In this document: positions 11,005 to 22,929 of the stretch, in pieces
Position numbering within the stretch: the stretch's first letter is position 1
How the letters are laid out: each line of letters opens with the position of its first letter
DNA from: Benincasa hispida
Lineage: Eukaryota > Streptophyta > Magnoliopsida > Cucurbitales > Cucurbitaceae
Assembly (NCBI RefSeq): GCF_009727055.1
Contig: NC_052350.1
Location: 20,434,365 to 20,498,364 of the forward strand
Direction of reading: 5' to 3'
DNA: 64,000 bases
The notes under the pieces: generated by a model
What the model was told of the DNA's origin: nothing
Database searches by the model: none
Seen by the model: the letters and a program-made list of their open reading frames with translations, nothing else
Translations under genes and position numbers: made by a program

Positions 11005-11269
11005 ACTTTGTCTTGTATTAGTGAAGACATTGATGTTACTTATAAATCTAAACAAACATACCCAGAAGAGGAGGGTTGAGGTTCATCTGGTCTTGCCAAT
11101 GGTAGTCATGGCGACATTGGCCATACTGACGAAGACGACAACGACATTGACAATGGTTAAAGATTTTCTTTCCAAATATGCGTCAATTATGAGTGTGAAC
11201 AATCCCGAGGTCGAGAACAATATGGTTGTGGTTCCTATGCTTGTTCTTGCCAATGTTGCCTCTGTATAA
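11005..11269 (-). pseudogene. Decayed third copy of the EamA transporter gene, exon 3
   Basis: On the minus strand from 11269 the frame reads through the family's conserved segment: LARTSIGTTTILFSTSGLF, then SLTIVNVVVVFVSMANVAMT, then TIGKTR and a stop. The intact gene has ARTSVATTTILFSTSGLF and [14 protein letters not shown]. The homology stops at 11269, exactly where an LTR (TGTTGAAAATT) begins, so the first part of the gene was removed or displaced. The plus-strand open frame at 11021-11269 is only the shadow of this exon. Confidence 0.88.
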
Positions 11270-11652
11270 TGTTGAAAATTAAATATGTTTTAATTAGATG
11301 AATTATAGATGAATTGATTTATGAGAGTTGACAAAATTAAAGGATGAGAGTTAATTAAGTTAATGTAAGAGTTTTATGTATTTAAGTATGAAAGTTTCAT
11401 GAATTAAAGTATTGGGGTTAATATGTTTTTTTATGTATTTGAGTATGAGAGTTATGGACCCATGAGAATCCTATAAATAGGATTGTTTTGTAATGTAAAA
11501 CATCCAAGTGTGTAGAGAAAAATACACAAAGAGAATTGAATACAAGATGTGATCTAAGTTTGAAAAGCTTTCCAAAGAAAGTGTTTTTGTGTCCTCTCAA
11601 ATAATCTTTTGTTGATTATATATTTATGAGTGTCCATCACACGTTTCTAACA
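11270..11652 (+). mobile_element. Short LTR (383 bp) next to the pseudogene exon
   Basis: The LTR starts TGTTGAAAAT at 11270 and ends TTTCTAACA at 11652, and is followed by 'gtggtaccagag', a degenerate tRNA-Met primer-binding site. A TATA-like 'cctataaatagg' is at 11470-11481, as expected for the LTR promoter. The internal region that follows (11653 to about 11860) shows no gag or pol and runs into a poly-T tract. Confidence 0.65.
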
Positions 11653-11866
11653 AAGTGGTACCAGAGTTGTGTTTTGGTTCCCTTCCAAATACCTCGATTT
11701 ACGAAAGAAAATTATAGCATTTGATGTATTCAATGAAAGTAATGGGCTTAAGGCCCAAAAAGAATGGCAAAACCAAGGACTTACGAATAAGAGGAGATCT
11801 GACCCAAAAGAATTTGGAGAAACCATGTTGCCAAGTGCTGATCACACGTTGAGGTAAAACTTATCT

Positions 11867-11903
<37 letters not shown>

Positions 11904-11989
11904 ATTGATTTTAGTTCATTTTAGTATTTGCAAAAATTCATATTCTTTCTCTAAGAACTAAAGCTTTCTCTCTAATGGCAAAGCTATCA
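11653..11989. other. Non-coding internal remnant of the short LTR element and poly-T tract
   Basis: It starts with the primer-binding-like site and continues through non-coding sequence. A T-rich homopolymer lies at about 11870-11899. No gene is visible. Confidence 0.45.
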
Positions 11990-12272
11990 GCTTTTGAATG
12001 TGTTGCATGCGTATGAAGGAAGCAGAAGAATAAGAATTAGAAGAAGGATTTAAAGTGGTTTGGCAACAGAGGGCTACGTCCACTAGCATCAACCTTGAAG
12101 GTGGATACAAATTCAGATAAGTATCTAACTCTCTAATTCTTACTCTCTTAGCTTGTTTGAAAATGAAATGGAGCTTTATATAGAAGAGTGAATTAGTTAC
12201 AAACTAGTTTAGATACCGTTTTTCTTATATATTACTTTCATACTGAGAAGAAATAGTCTTCTGTCTTCAACA
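11990..12272 (-). mobile_element. 3' LTR of a minus-strand Copia element
   Basis: On the minus strand, AAGGTGGAGAT (a classic Copia polypurine tract, + strand 12273-12283) is followed by TGTTGAAGACAG, the LTR start at 12272. A TATA box (TATATAAAGCTCC on the minus strand, near 12180) lies within it. The outer end near 11990 is approximate. Confidence 0.65.
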
Positions 12273-13713
12273 ATCTCCACCTTAAAAGTAATTGTAAGAA
12301 ATAACTGCTCCCTTTCTTGATGGTGTTCATCCTTTTTCAGGTAAATTGAAGCCTATCAGCTCTAGACACTTCAGAAATTTGAGTTGGGATGTGGGCTTCG
12401 TCAGAATATCTATTGCGTTCTCATCGGTTTCTATCTTTTCAACCTTGATTTTTCCATCTTCAATTTGTTTTCTCATATTTTACATCTACATGCTTTGTTC
12501 TGTTACAAAATTGAGAATTTTTTTTATAGATAGATGGTGCTTTGATTGTCACAAAAAATAGTATCACTGTTTTGTTTAGTGCCAAAGTCTTATAAGAGTT
12601 CTTTTAACCATAAAGCTTCTTTGACTGCTTTAGGCAAGGCTATGAACTCTGCTTCTATTATTGAAAAAGCAACAATAGATTGAAGGGTGGCCTTCCAGCT
12701 CAACAGGTTATGACCCAGTAGGAAAAAGTATCATGATAAGGATCTCCTTTTGTCTAAATCACCTGCATAGTCTGAACCTACATAGCCAATGAGTGTAGGA
12801 TTAGTGGAATAATTTCTTTTGTAAATGAGTCTAGCCTTTCTAGTACCACTAAGGTATCTGAGGATCCAATTAGTGGCTTCCCAGTATCTTCTCCCAGGAT
12901 TTGACATATAACAGCTGACTAGGCTAGCTCCATAGGCTATGTCGGGTCTGGTTCAGATCATCAGGTACATCAAACTTCCCACCCCCAGGGAATAGGGGAC
13001 TCCAGACATATAGTTTGAGTGCTCTATGTCATCCTGTTTTGGAGAATTTGCTATTGACAGTTTGAAGTGATGAGCTATTGGAGTTGTGACAGGTTTGGCC
13101 CTTTCTTTATAGAATTTCATTAAATTTTTCTCACAGTAGTTGTGTTACCTGATTGATAGTTCATCCTTGTTTCTATTTCTGATAATTTCCACTCCAAGAA
13201 TCTTCTTGGATTCTCTCAAATCTTTCATTTCTAATTCTCTTTTCAACATAGCTTTGACTTTATTCAAGTCACATTTAGAACTCCTACTAGGAGTATGTCA
13301 TCTACATATAACAATAGGTAGACTTTCTCTTTAAAAAAATTTGAATTGATATAAACACATCTATTATAGTTGCTTCTCAAGAATCCAATCTTTACGAGGA
13401 ACTCATCGAACCTTTGGTACCAACACTAGGAGCTTGTTCAAACCCATATATGGATTTATTTAGTTGAAAAACCAGATCTTCATTATCTTGTTTGATGTAG
13501 CCTAGGGGCTACTTCATATCAATCTTCTCTATTAAGTGGCCATGTAAAAAAGTTGCTTTCACATCTAGCTGGTCAAGTTCTAAGTTATCTTGAACTACCA
13601 AGGATAGTAGTATTTTTATGGAGGTTAGTTTGACTATAGGAGAGAAAATCTCTCTTAATCTATTCCCTCCTTTTGAGAAAACCCCTTGACAACTAGCCTT
13701 ACTTTAAATCTAG
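12273..13713 (-). pseudogene. Copia pol remnant (reverse transcriptase and RNase H), truncated
   Basis: Minus-strand translation in several frames gives Copia reverse transcriptase pieces. At 13640-13713 it reads FKVRLVVKGFSQKEGID (canonical KARLVAKGFSQKEGIDY). Near 13540-13600 it reads VVQDNLELDQLDVKATFLHG, then LNKSIYGFEQAP near 13455. Near 12990-13020 is GVPYSLGVGSLMYL, typical of the region linking reverse transcriptase and RNase H. The RNase H end lies by the polypurine tract at 12273. There are many stops and frameshifts. The upstream half (gag, integrase) is absent because the sequence is cut at 13714 by the next Copia LTR. Confidence 0.85.
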
Positions 13714-15632
13714 TGTTGGGGTTAATGCCCTAAATCTCGTAGGGTCATATAGTTTGTAATTGTAATGTACAAACATCTTATTTATTTAATAAATTAATTG
13801 ATGTTTTATTTCATTTTGAGTTGCATTAACCACAAACCAATAAACTAAGTTCCAAGGTTATCTTGTAGCTTAAACATGTATGTAGAGACATACAGGTGAA
13901 TCATGTTTAAGTGATAACCTAAATGGTCTATAGTAGATGGATAAGGCTGGATACCTTATCCTGGTGACATTACGAGTATGACTCGCATTGTAGATGTTAC
14001 AATTGTTGTAAAATGCTATAAATGATCTGATCCTGATCATTCATGTAGAGACATGTGAGCGGGGATATTTTATACAAAAGTTTAGTCTCATTATTTAACG
14101 CTATTCATAATAGAAACTTACATTTCACTAGGATAACCATATTTAATATGACCTGAATCCTGAGTGAGTTGTGAACTCCTACCCATGAAGGCGGTTCTGT
14201 GATTTGTATGAGTGAGAGTGGTCAAATCGCCGATTCAACATACCTACCATTTTAGAGATTCGTCTGATTGGAGAGTTGGGAACACAGCTACACAAGAGGG
14301 AATTCACTCATTCCCCAACATCGGGGTTAGTAGAAAAATTGCTCCCTTAAGGGCTGATTCCGAGGCTTGAACAATGTGGTGCTACACCCTCTCTTGGCCT
14401 GAGAGGGGTTTGGTCATAGTTGGACTATGAGTTATTGTTCATTAGAGTGATTGGTGGTACTTATGGAGTTAGATGTAACTATAGAGGCAAAACGGTAATT
14501 TTGGCCCAACTATACTTACGAGCAATTTGTGAAGGGTCATCGTACTGTTGACTGGTTATATCCAATGGACATAGAAATATATTTGTAGTGCGAAGGGTGC
14601 GGCTAACGGTTTTTAGTGGAGTGCTCGTTAGTTAACGGATGGTGAATAATTCAATTAAAGAGTTTAATTTATTATTTACGTACCGTTGGAGCTTTAAGCT
14701 ACTAGTCCATGAGGTCCCCTCGGTAGCTCAACGGGTTTTAATAAGAATTAATTTTAATTGTTCAAATTAATTGAGGGAATTAATTATATGTGATATAATT
14801 AAATTAAATTATATATGATATAATTACTATAATATATTTGGTACATTATAAGATTAAGTATTTATGAGAGGAAATAAATATTTGAATATGATTCAAATAT
14901 TAATCATATGAATTGGATTCATATGGTTAAAATTAATATAAATGTGATTTATATTAAAAGCCATTGGTGAGAGAAAGGAATGTTATATTTGATATAACAT
15001 ATAGTTTAATATATATTCATATGATAACTATATATATTATATGATAAGGTAGTTGTCATATGAATATATATTAAATAATTTATTAAATAAATAAATAAAT
15101 TTAATTAATTAATTAATTTATTTTTGAATTAATATTTTTTGGGAGGGAGTTGTAACTCTCTTTCCCCTCTTTCTCTCCAGATCGTATATGTGGGTTAGTT
15201 ACACACTTTCTTTTTCTCGATGTAGTGAAGAAAAGAAACATATAGAAAAATCTCACAGGGAGTTCTGAGATCTAAGACTCTTCATCACTTCTCCTCTCTC
15301 AATCCCTTCCCTCACCAAAATAGTCAGAGTCCATTCATCCTGGACTCTCATCTAGAGAATACTGAGGTTGCTTTTGTGGTTGTGTCTTTTTTNNNNNNNN
15401 NNNNNNNTTTTTTTATGTTCGTGATTTTCACAGTAAATAGGAATCATGAAGATTTTGTTCTTCAAGGGTAAGTCTTCTATTCCCTTTTTCTCTTCTTAGT
15501 TTCTTAAGTATGTTGTATGTTTTGTTTAATTAAATGCATGATTTGTTTTGTTCCTCTGTAAAATTGCATTTTATAAATTTTGAGAATTGGGACGATCCGC
15601 TTCCACTGCACACCCTTCACAGAGATCCTTCA
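13714..15632 (+). mobile_element. Copia LTR (1.9 kb), 5' copy
   Basis: The LTR starts TGTTGGGGTTAATGCCC and ends CAGAGATCCTTCA, directly before a primer-binding site. It is the partner of the LTR at 25970-27772, which starts TGTTGGGGTTGATACCC. The two share the same blocks throughout, but this copy keeps about 200 bp (near 14265-14510) that the other lacks. It contains a 15-N gap at 15393-15407. It is inserted in the minus-strand Copia remnant to its left. Its left flank TCTAG does not match the sequence right of the other LTR. Confidence 0.85.
15393..15407. other. Assembly gap of 15 N inside a poly-T tract
   Basis: Fifteen N characters are flanked by T runs. The homologous place in the partner LTR is an unbroken run of T ending near 27432, so the gap marks a homopolymer that could not be read through. 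Confidence 0.98.
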
Positions 15633-15650
15633 ATTGGTATCAAAGTCAGG
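15633..15650 (+). other. Copia primer-binding site
   Basis: ATTGGTATCAAAGTCAGG follows the LTR end directly. It matches the 3' end of initiator tRNA-Met (TGGTATCAGAGC) with one mismatch over the core. Confidence 0.8.
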
Positions 15651-17515
15651 TTTCTTGCCCAATTTTTCCAAAATTTCATATTAATTTTTTACAGTTTTTG
15701 GTAGGATTTAAGCATTCTGTAATTTTCCATGTGATGAATGTTTAAGAATGTGAATGTTTGAAATTATTGGATAATTTGTGGGATTGACACTGTTAGTTTA
15801 TCGCTTTCATTTATAAATTGGTTTGTAAGGACCCCTGTTTTGGGCTTATTTGTTTGTGACAGAGTCTGTAATTTAAAGTTTTGAGTCGCTCGTGCTGTTT
15901 CCAGTTAGTTTCGGAGAAAATTCAAAACAATGCTACGATGAGGAAGAAAGCTTTTGCTATAAGATCGTGTAGCTTTTGCTACAAGATCGTGGAGCAAGAT
16001 CGTGTATCAAAATCGTGTAGCAAGATCGTGCAGCAAGATTGTATAGCTTTTTACTGCAAGATTGTGCATCTATTACTATAATGTTTACTACGCGATTGCT
16101 ATAGAGAGTTCGATGGTGGGCAACCGAATGGTTTTTATCTTGTAATAGATAGTTACTTTGGTTAATTAAATTAATATAAGTGTTATATTAATTTAATTTT
16201 CGATATAGGTGTCCAATCCTAGTCCAATAATTTTTTTTAATTACGCATTTGATGTATGATTTATTTTTATTATTATATGTCATAATGTATGTCATATAGT
16301 AAAAATCCCACCATAGGTTATGCATTTAATTTCATGCATCATTTATATTATAAGTGTAATAATATATATAAGTGCATGATTTAATTAATATAGCATGCTC
16401 ATGCATCATATAATATAAGTGTTATACCATATGTTTGCATGTATTAATAACATAGCCATGCATTATTTATATTATAAATGTTATAATATATAGTTTTGAG
16501 TATATATGGATGATTGTTATTAATTATTTCATTACATTATTATATAATTGTTATATAGAGTTAGTAATGAAATGGAATTGCATTAAACATGACATTACAT
16601 TAGGTAATTTATAATTGTTATAATTTACTAAGCATGTCATTTGAGGTAATTGATTGGTTTTTATTTTGTTTTATTCTTTTAGTCGTTATAATTAAATGAA
16701 TTTAGAAATTAAAATCAATAAGTCAGAATTAGATGCAAACCTTAGGTTAAAATCATCTTTTAAAATTGTTTTAAAATATGATTCGCATAGACCTATGATC
16801 ATGTTTCTAATGAGATAAATCTTAGTTTAATCTTTTAAATTGGTTTAATAGGATTAAATTGATCTAAATAAAAGATTAACAATGTAACAAATATAGTAAG
16901 GGACCTTTTGTCTAAGGCGAGTTCTGTTTAGGTTGGGATATTTAAATTGATGGAAACGTAACACCCTGTCTAGGAACTTACCTAGAAAGGTGAATTAGAT
17001 AGATTTGTTACACGCATGAAAGTTTGATCAAAGTTTATTAAAGAGTTTAATAGATTTTGAGCAAAATTGTTTAACTACCTAAAGACAAATCTTTTTTTTG
17101 GAAAAATTAAACATTCACTTAGTTAAAAATCAATAGCCGGGTTTTTCCTAAGTTAATTAGACCTAGAAAAATACTCAGTGGGAGAAAAATGGGGTATATG
17201 ATACTTCATTTTATCTTCTTCACGTTTCTCCTTAACATTCACACCATGAGGTCTATACTCGGCCTCAAGGCACCATGAGTGTCCCCCTATGGGTTACATT
17301 TGTATAAATCAGTATCAAGGTGAATGTAGAGAGTGTTTATAGTAAGTGGGAGGGGGATGTGGGACAACACATCCCACGATCTCTCTCATTATGTTGAAAG
17401 TTTCATGCATGGCCTCGTGGCATCATGGGTGTCCCCCTAAAGGATGGTATTTTTGCATGACGCTTTATTCAATCTCCAGAAATGGATAGGGTTTCTTTAG
17501 TTTCATGTTCCAATC
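15651..17515 (+). mobile_element. Leader and non-coding internal region of the Copia element
   Basis: No gag is visible. About 15955-16075 is a run of 12-bp-like words built on 'caagatcgtg'. About 16240-16600 is a degenerate repeat of 'atgcat..tattataagtgttata'. At 17240-17440 two similar blocks read 'ccatgagtgtccccctat' and 'catgggtgtccccctaaa'. Short open frames here are not credible genes. Confidence 0.5.
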
Positions 17516-17911
17516 GGTTTTTCCCTTCGGTTGCCTAATATTGAATCTTCAGCTGATCAAATGAAGTTATACATGTGCTCTTATAGATGTGACTATAAAG
17601 TTTCTAGTAATCCTAAATATCTTTGTCCGAGTTGTTCGTATGTTATGAACCAAGTTTGTGAATTTGTGAATCCACAAAATAGTGCAACTACATAGGCAAA
17701 AAGAAATGTGGGAGGAGGGTTTGTGAAGGATGTGGTTACTTACATGGTGATGGATGATTTGACTATGAAACCAATGTCCACCATTTTTAGTATTACTCTC
17801 TTGAACAAGTTTAATATCAAAGAAGTTGATGCTTTGGTGGAGAAAGTCATTACTTTGGATGTCAATCAGGGTGTAAAGCTGCTGAAGACATCTTTGCAAT
17901 CCAAGACTTAG
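17516..17911 (+). pseudogene. DUF674-family gene fragment with a premature stop
   Basis: In one frame the sequence reads SLRLPNIESSADQMKLYMCS, then a Cys-rich stretch with YLCPSC, then an in-frame TAG at 17693-17695. It continues in the same frame as GGGFVKDVVTYMVMDDLTMK, then PMSTIFSITLLNKFNIKEVD, and ends KLLKTSLQSKT with a stop at 17911. The FVKGVVTYMVMDDLxVKPMS / LLNKFNVKEV wording and the Cys-rich segment before it are hallmarks of the plant DUF674 family, whose function is unknown. DUF674 proteins are usually several hundred residues, so only part of one is present. It lies between the Copia leader and the truncated end of the CACTA element, on the opposite strand to tnp2. It was probably carried here by a transposon. 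The family call is from memory of its motifs. Confidence 0.72.
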
Positions 17912-17970
17912 GGAAGAATTAACATAGATGATGTTCATGATTTTAAAAGAATAAACTTATAATTACTTAC

Positions 17971-18381
17971 CAATAATTAATTTTTAGCCAATTATATGAA
18001 CTCGTTTGGAACCTCAGCAAAAGTACTACAATGTACTGGAAATTCAGATCTCACGGCGACGCCGATCGCATTACTAAATCGTATCGAATGTTGAGATATC
18101 GGTTTCGTCTCCCCCTCATTTATCACGATTGTAATTCTCCCATGTTTTTGGACGTATCTTTCCAACTCAATGTTCCACGAATGCTCTCGTTTCTTTCGAT
18201 TGGATGAAGAGCTACTATCTGAAGAATAAAAAATTTAAAACAGTTTATGATGTATTTCAGTTAACAGAATATATTTCAAAATATACTAACTTGAAGTATC
18301 ACCCACAGAAGATACCGTGTTGCCTAGATATAACTCCTGGAATTCTTCATCAACCTCCCGTTGCCTATTAGAGGTTGACAT
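17971..18381 (-). pseudogene. CACTA second ORF, first two exons, with stop mutations
   Basis: Exon 1 is 18381-18291 (MSTSNRQREVDEEFQELYLG). A GT-AG intron spans 18290-18219. Exon 2 runs from 18218 and contains HGRITIVINEGETKPISQHS and RSEFPVHCSTFAEVPNEF. This wording recurs in the second ORF of plant CACTA elements next to tnp2; I know of no defined biochemical role. Near the end the frame reads EFI-stop-LAKN-stop-LL before a donor GTAAGT near 17970. Both stops are TAA where CAA (Gln) would keep the frame. The rest of the gene is missing. Confidence 0.7.
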
Positions 18382-18599
18382 CGTATCTTTACAAACACAA
18401 AAAGGAGAAAACAATATTAAATTAACAATAAATACGTGTAAGCTAGAGAAAAAGAGAATTGAGTAGATAACATCATTACTCATCATCGTAATCTCAATTC
18501 AAATTATCATCAGCACTTGAACTATTATTGGGAGATAATTGTTCTCATCATCATCGTTTATGAAGTCATGATCGCATGATATATAATTGGTCTTTTCCA

Positions 18600-21500
18600 C
18601 AACTGTAGGATCAACGTCAACTCTGCCATAAAGTAACTTTCCTCAATGGCTTCATCCACTTGGATGCCACCAACAATTTCTAGTAAATTTAGTTGTGCGT
18701 TTTCAACATCATCTACTTTCGGTACATCCCATATTCGTTTATTTTGGACTACGTGAACAACTTTCCAATTTCTACCATGTTTGATGTCATCAATGTAAAA
18801 GACTTATTGTGTTTGGATAGCAAAGATGAAAGGCTCGTCGACATACCAAAAGTGTGATGTATTGATCGATTTGTATCCTAAATCCACATGTGTCCTATTA
18901 CTTTTGTTGTTATCTGTTTCGAACCATCTACACTTCAACAAGAAAACGCATCTTCTGTTCGCATATTGGAAATCTAATACTTCGTCTACAACACCGTAGA
19001 AATTGTTATCCACACTTGTGTTCTCACTGATCTCCCCGACCACTAGGACTCCACTATTTTATGTAGCTCGAAAATTATCACACTCTACAGTGTGAAACCG
19101 TACCCCATTAACGATGCATCCATTGTAAGAGCACACCTCAGACGAAGGTCCCATTACAAGTGAAAAGAAATCATCGGAGATATCTTCTCTCTCGCGTCGT
19201 TGTAGAACCTGATAATTACTTATACATTAAAAATGAATATGAAAAATGAATCATCTCTCAACTGTTGCCTACAAAATGACTATGTATACCGGAGATTTGA
19301 ACCAATCGGGAAATTTGCGTTGATGTTTTATATATAAGTCAGAGGCGCTTTGATCTTCACGACGAATTAACCTCAAATGTTGCCTACAAAATTAATCATT
19401 TAAATGTTATATCAAAGGAGATACCCTATAATTTAGAAAAGGAAAAAGTTTGAAACGTACTTGCGATAGTCTGTTATTTCTTTACCATTGTTGATAATGT
19501 ACCAATGTGCAATACGCTTTTCCTCCGCTGATAGCGTCCGTAAAGTTGACGCCCCTAATAGTCGTACCCTCTGCCTAAATAATTCAAATTCACCAAATAT
19601 CTTGTGATCAGGAATGTTATCATCATTTCTTTCATCTCTATTGAATCTCGTTTCAATCCCACTTAGATATTGCAAGCAGAAGTTCCATGATTCATTCATT
19701 GCATATGCTTCCGCTATAGACCCCTCGGGACGTACTTTGTTCCGTACAAATTATTTTAATGTTCGTAAACTTCTTTCAATAGGATACATCCAACTGTAAC
19801 TAATTAGACCCACCACTTTAGTTTCATATAGTAGATGAACTACAAGGTGTACTATTACATCGAAAAAGGCAGGTGGGAATATTCTCTCCAATTTACAAAG
19901 TATGACTATGATGTCTGCTTGTAGTCTGTTCAAATCACTTACACATATTGTCTTTGCACATAAGTCGCGAAAGAATGTACACAACTCAACAATAGCAGTG
20001 GATACGTTCTTCGATAGGTATGCTCGAATACCAATAGGGAGTCGTTTGTGAAGCAACACATGACAATCGTGTGTTTTCAGCCCCGATATTTTTCCATCTT
20101 TGTCATTGACACATCGTGATATGTTTGATACGAATTCATCAGGGAATTTCATTGATTTCAAATACTTACAAAACGAAATCCGTTCACCATTTGTTAATGT
20201 GTATACTGCGTGTGGTTTTACAAATCTCTTCTCGACCTGTATCAAGTGTAGGTCTTTTCTTATCTTCAAATCTTGTAAGTCTAATCGAGTGTTCGTTGTA
20301 TCCTTTGTCTTTCCTTCAATATTTAACAATGTGCCCACCAAATTGTTGCATATATTTTTTTCAATATGCATTACATCCAATTTATGTCGTAACAATACCC
20401 AATTATGCGAACGTTAGAAAAAAAATACTTTTTTTTAGTCCAGTTTTAGAATTCGCTTTTCTTTTTTTATCTTATTTCGATGGAGTTTGCTAAGCACAGA
20501 AAAGTTTAGCTTATTTATTGTAATATCTCTTCTCTCATTCATCACGACTGGTGGAGGTCTACGTTTCAAACTTTTCCATCATGTTGGTCTACTTTGACGC
20601 CAACTATGATTCTCCGGGAATAACGTCGATCTCCCATAAATGATATTTTTTCTTTTATCTCAAAGGATGAGTTATCTTCTTTACATATTGGACATGCTTG
20701 ATAACCTTTTGTACTCCACCCAGATAAGTCACCGTATGCAAGGAAGTCATTAATCGTCCATAATAAGGTAGCATATAGTTGAAAAAACTCACCAGCAACA
20801 AAATCAAAAGTTCGCACACTAATTGTCCACAACTCTTTCAACTCTTCAATCAACGGTTACAAGTAAACATCAATTTCCTTTCCAGGAGGTTTTGGACCAG
20901 GTATGAGCAAAGACATGAAGAAGTTTGTTTCCTTCATGCATTTCCAAGGGGGCAAACTATAAGGAATTATCACCACAGGCCACATACTATAAGAAGTGCT
21001 CATATTTCCAAATGAATTGAAGCCATCTGAAGCTAATCCCAAACGAACATTTCGAGGATCTAAAGCGAAATGAGGGAATTCACGGTCAAAATGTTTCCAC
21101 CTCTCTGCATCAGCTGCATGTCGTAATACATCATCCGTTTCAACTCGCATATCTTTATGCCATCTTATGTCAGAAGCGCCTTCTTTTGATGCAAACAATC
21201 GTTTTAATCTCGGTATCAATGGAAAATGACACAATACCTTATGTGGTATTTTTTTACCCTTGCCATCATTAACTTTGTACCGAGACTCACCACAAATAGG
21301 GCATTGTTGCAAATCTGCAAACTCTTTCCAATACAATACACAATCATATTTGTACGCATGAATAGACTCATAACCTAGGCCTAAATCACGCAATTTTCGC
21401 TTGGCTTCATAAAAGGAAGTAGGTATAGAGGTGCCAGCTGGAAACGCTGCTTTTAACAATTCTAGCAACATGTCAAACGATTTGTTACTCCAGCCGTTCA

Positions 21501-22045
21501 GAACTTTGATATGCATCAACTTCACTAAAAAGTTTAAGGACGAAAATGCGAACACCCAGGGTATAATTCATTACGTGCTTCGGTCATTAAATCCTCGAAT
21601 AAGTTCGTGGTATCTTTTTCTTGACCATTAAAGGACATTTCATTATTCTCAATCCTTCCTTCATTTGCATTTTCGTTTTCAACTGAACTTGTAAATCGTT
21701 TATAAGATTCAACATCTCATTTTCTTCGACAACATTACTCTCTATACTATCTACTTCAACATCCTGTATTGAATGACTTGTATGACTTCTAGATAAGTTT
21801 ACTAGCTCTCCATGGTATACCCATTCACAATATGAGGGAGATATTCTATATGTTAATAGATGTCGTTCCACAATATCTATCTTTTCCCAAATTGAATTCA
21901 TACAATTCTTGCATGGACATCTTATTCGTCCGGAATCATTAACATGAAACCTTGCCATATCTAAGAACTATGATACTCCTTCTTCTATACTCCAACTGGG
22001 ATGAAACTTTATCCTTAGTTTAATCCATTCTTTATTCATCCTTAA
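18600..22045 (-). pseudogene. CACTA tnp2 transposase (degenerate)
   Basis: Minus-strand order matches a tnp2 protein. The start MNKEWIKLR (ATG near 22042) leads into the transposase-associated zinc domain RIRCPCKNCMNSIW (about 21920). Then comes the catalytic tnp2 domain, with CPICGESRYK (21300), NVRLGLASDGFNSFG (21040), STKGYQACPICKED (20700) and KLDVMHIEKNICNNLVGTLL (20390-20335). A DUF4218-like part (LHKRLPIGIRAYL, 20040; GLISYSWMYPIERSL, 19790) and a DUF4216-like part (SSEVCSYNGCIVNGVRFHT, 19130; YKSINTSHFWYVDEPFIFA, 18830) follow. The frame is broken by stops, for example TAG in GVS-stop-FLDMARF near 21970, and by shifts near 21590, 20860 and 20570. It is a dead copy of the enzyme that moves CACTA elements by cut and paste. 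Confidence 0.9.
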
Positions 22046-22929
22046 AAATACAATATTTCTGACAACTTGTAATCCAAAACAATAAACTGGATTAGAGGAA
22101 AAAGTACAAAGTATTATTAGCATTGAGTTCCATAAATTTTCAATTCTTAGAGGCAAAATAAACAATAGGTTTCGCTAGATCCGTTAAATTGTCTTAACAA
22201 CTTTAATGTTTATTTAGTACGTTCCAAGCGTTCAATTTGTTGTCTAATAGTAGGCTTTTCATTATTCAACTCTACTAAAAATTTACAAGCCTATTTGGAC
22301 ACAAAATTTAAAGTTCAATTTTCTATTAGAACAAAAAGTTAGTTTTTAATGCCTAGTAAGATTCTTCGAACTTTTTAAAATATTAATCTTAAGTACAAAT
22401 TGGAGGTTTAAAGATTTATTTTATGTTTTAGATTAATATCAGTCTTTCATTTATTCAACATCTTGAAATGTTAAAAAATTTCAGATTAAGATTTTAATGG
22501 TCATGATTTTGTACAACAAATTTCAAAAAAAATTAACAAAGTGAATACAAATATTTAATACATTTATGGTATTTCACATATGATTTAAATAAATATATAA
22601 GATAAAAAAAATGAGAAAAATTCCGGCAAGGAGTCGACGGGGCCGCGGCAGTTGATTGAGAGCGGCGGCAAAAATTTGATGGAAGAAAAGGCAGAAAAAT
22701 GGAAGAAAATTTTGATTGAAAAAAATGGAAGAAAGTTGGAATGGAAAAAATGGGGAGTTAAGTGTTAAAATGATGAGAAAATGGGGAGAGGGAGGAAGAA
22801 TGGGAAGAAAAAGGAGGGAAAATGAAGAGAAGGGGAAAAAATTTGACAGGAGAGGAAGAAAATTGGGGTGGGCGGCGGTGGGGAGTTAAGGGTTTTTTGA
22901 GAGGGAGAGAATAAAAATTTTAGGGAGTG
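22046..22929. other. CACTA subterminal non-coding region
   Basis: AT-rich to about 22610, then a purine-rich block (22620-22930) of 'gaagaaaa', 'atggggag' and 'ggaagaa' words beginning with 'ggcaaggagtcgacggggcc'. No coding region is credible. Confidence 0.5.
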
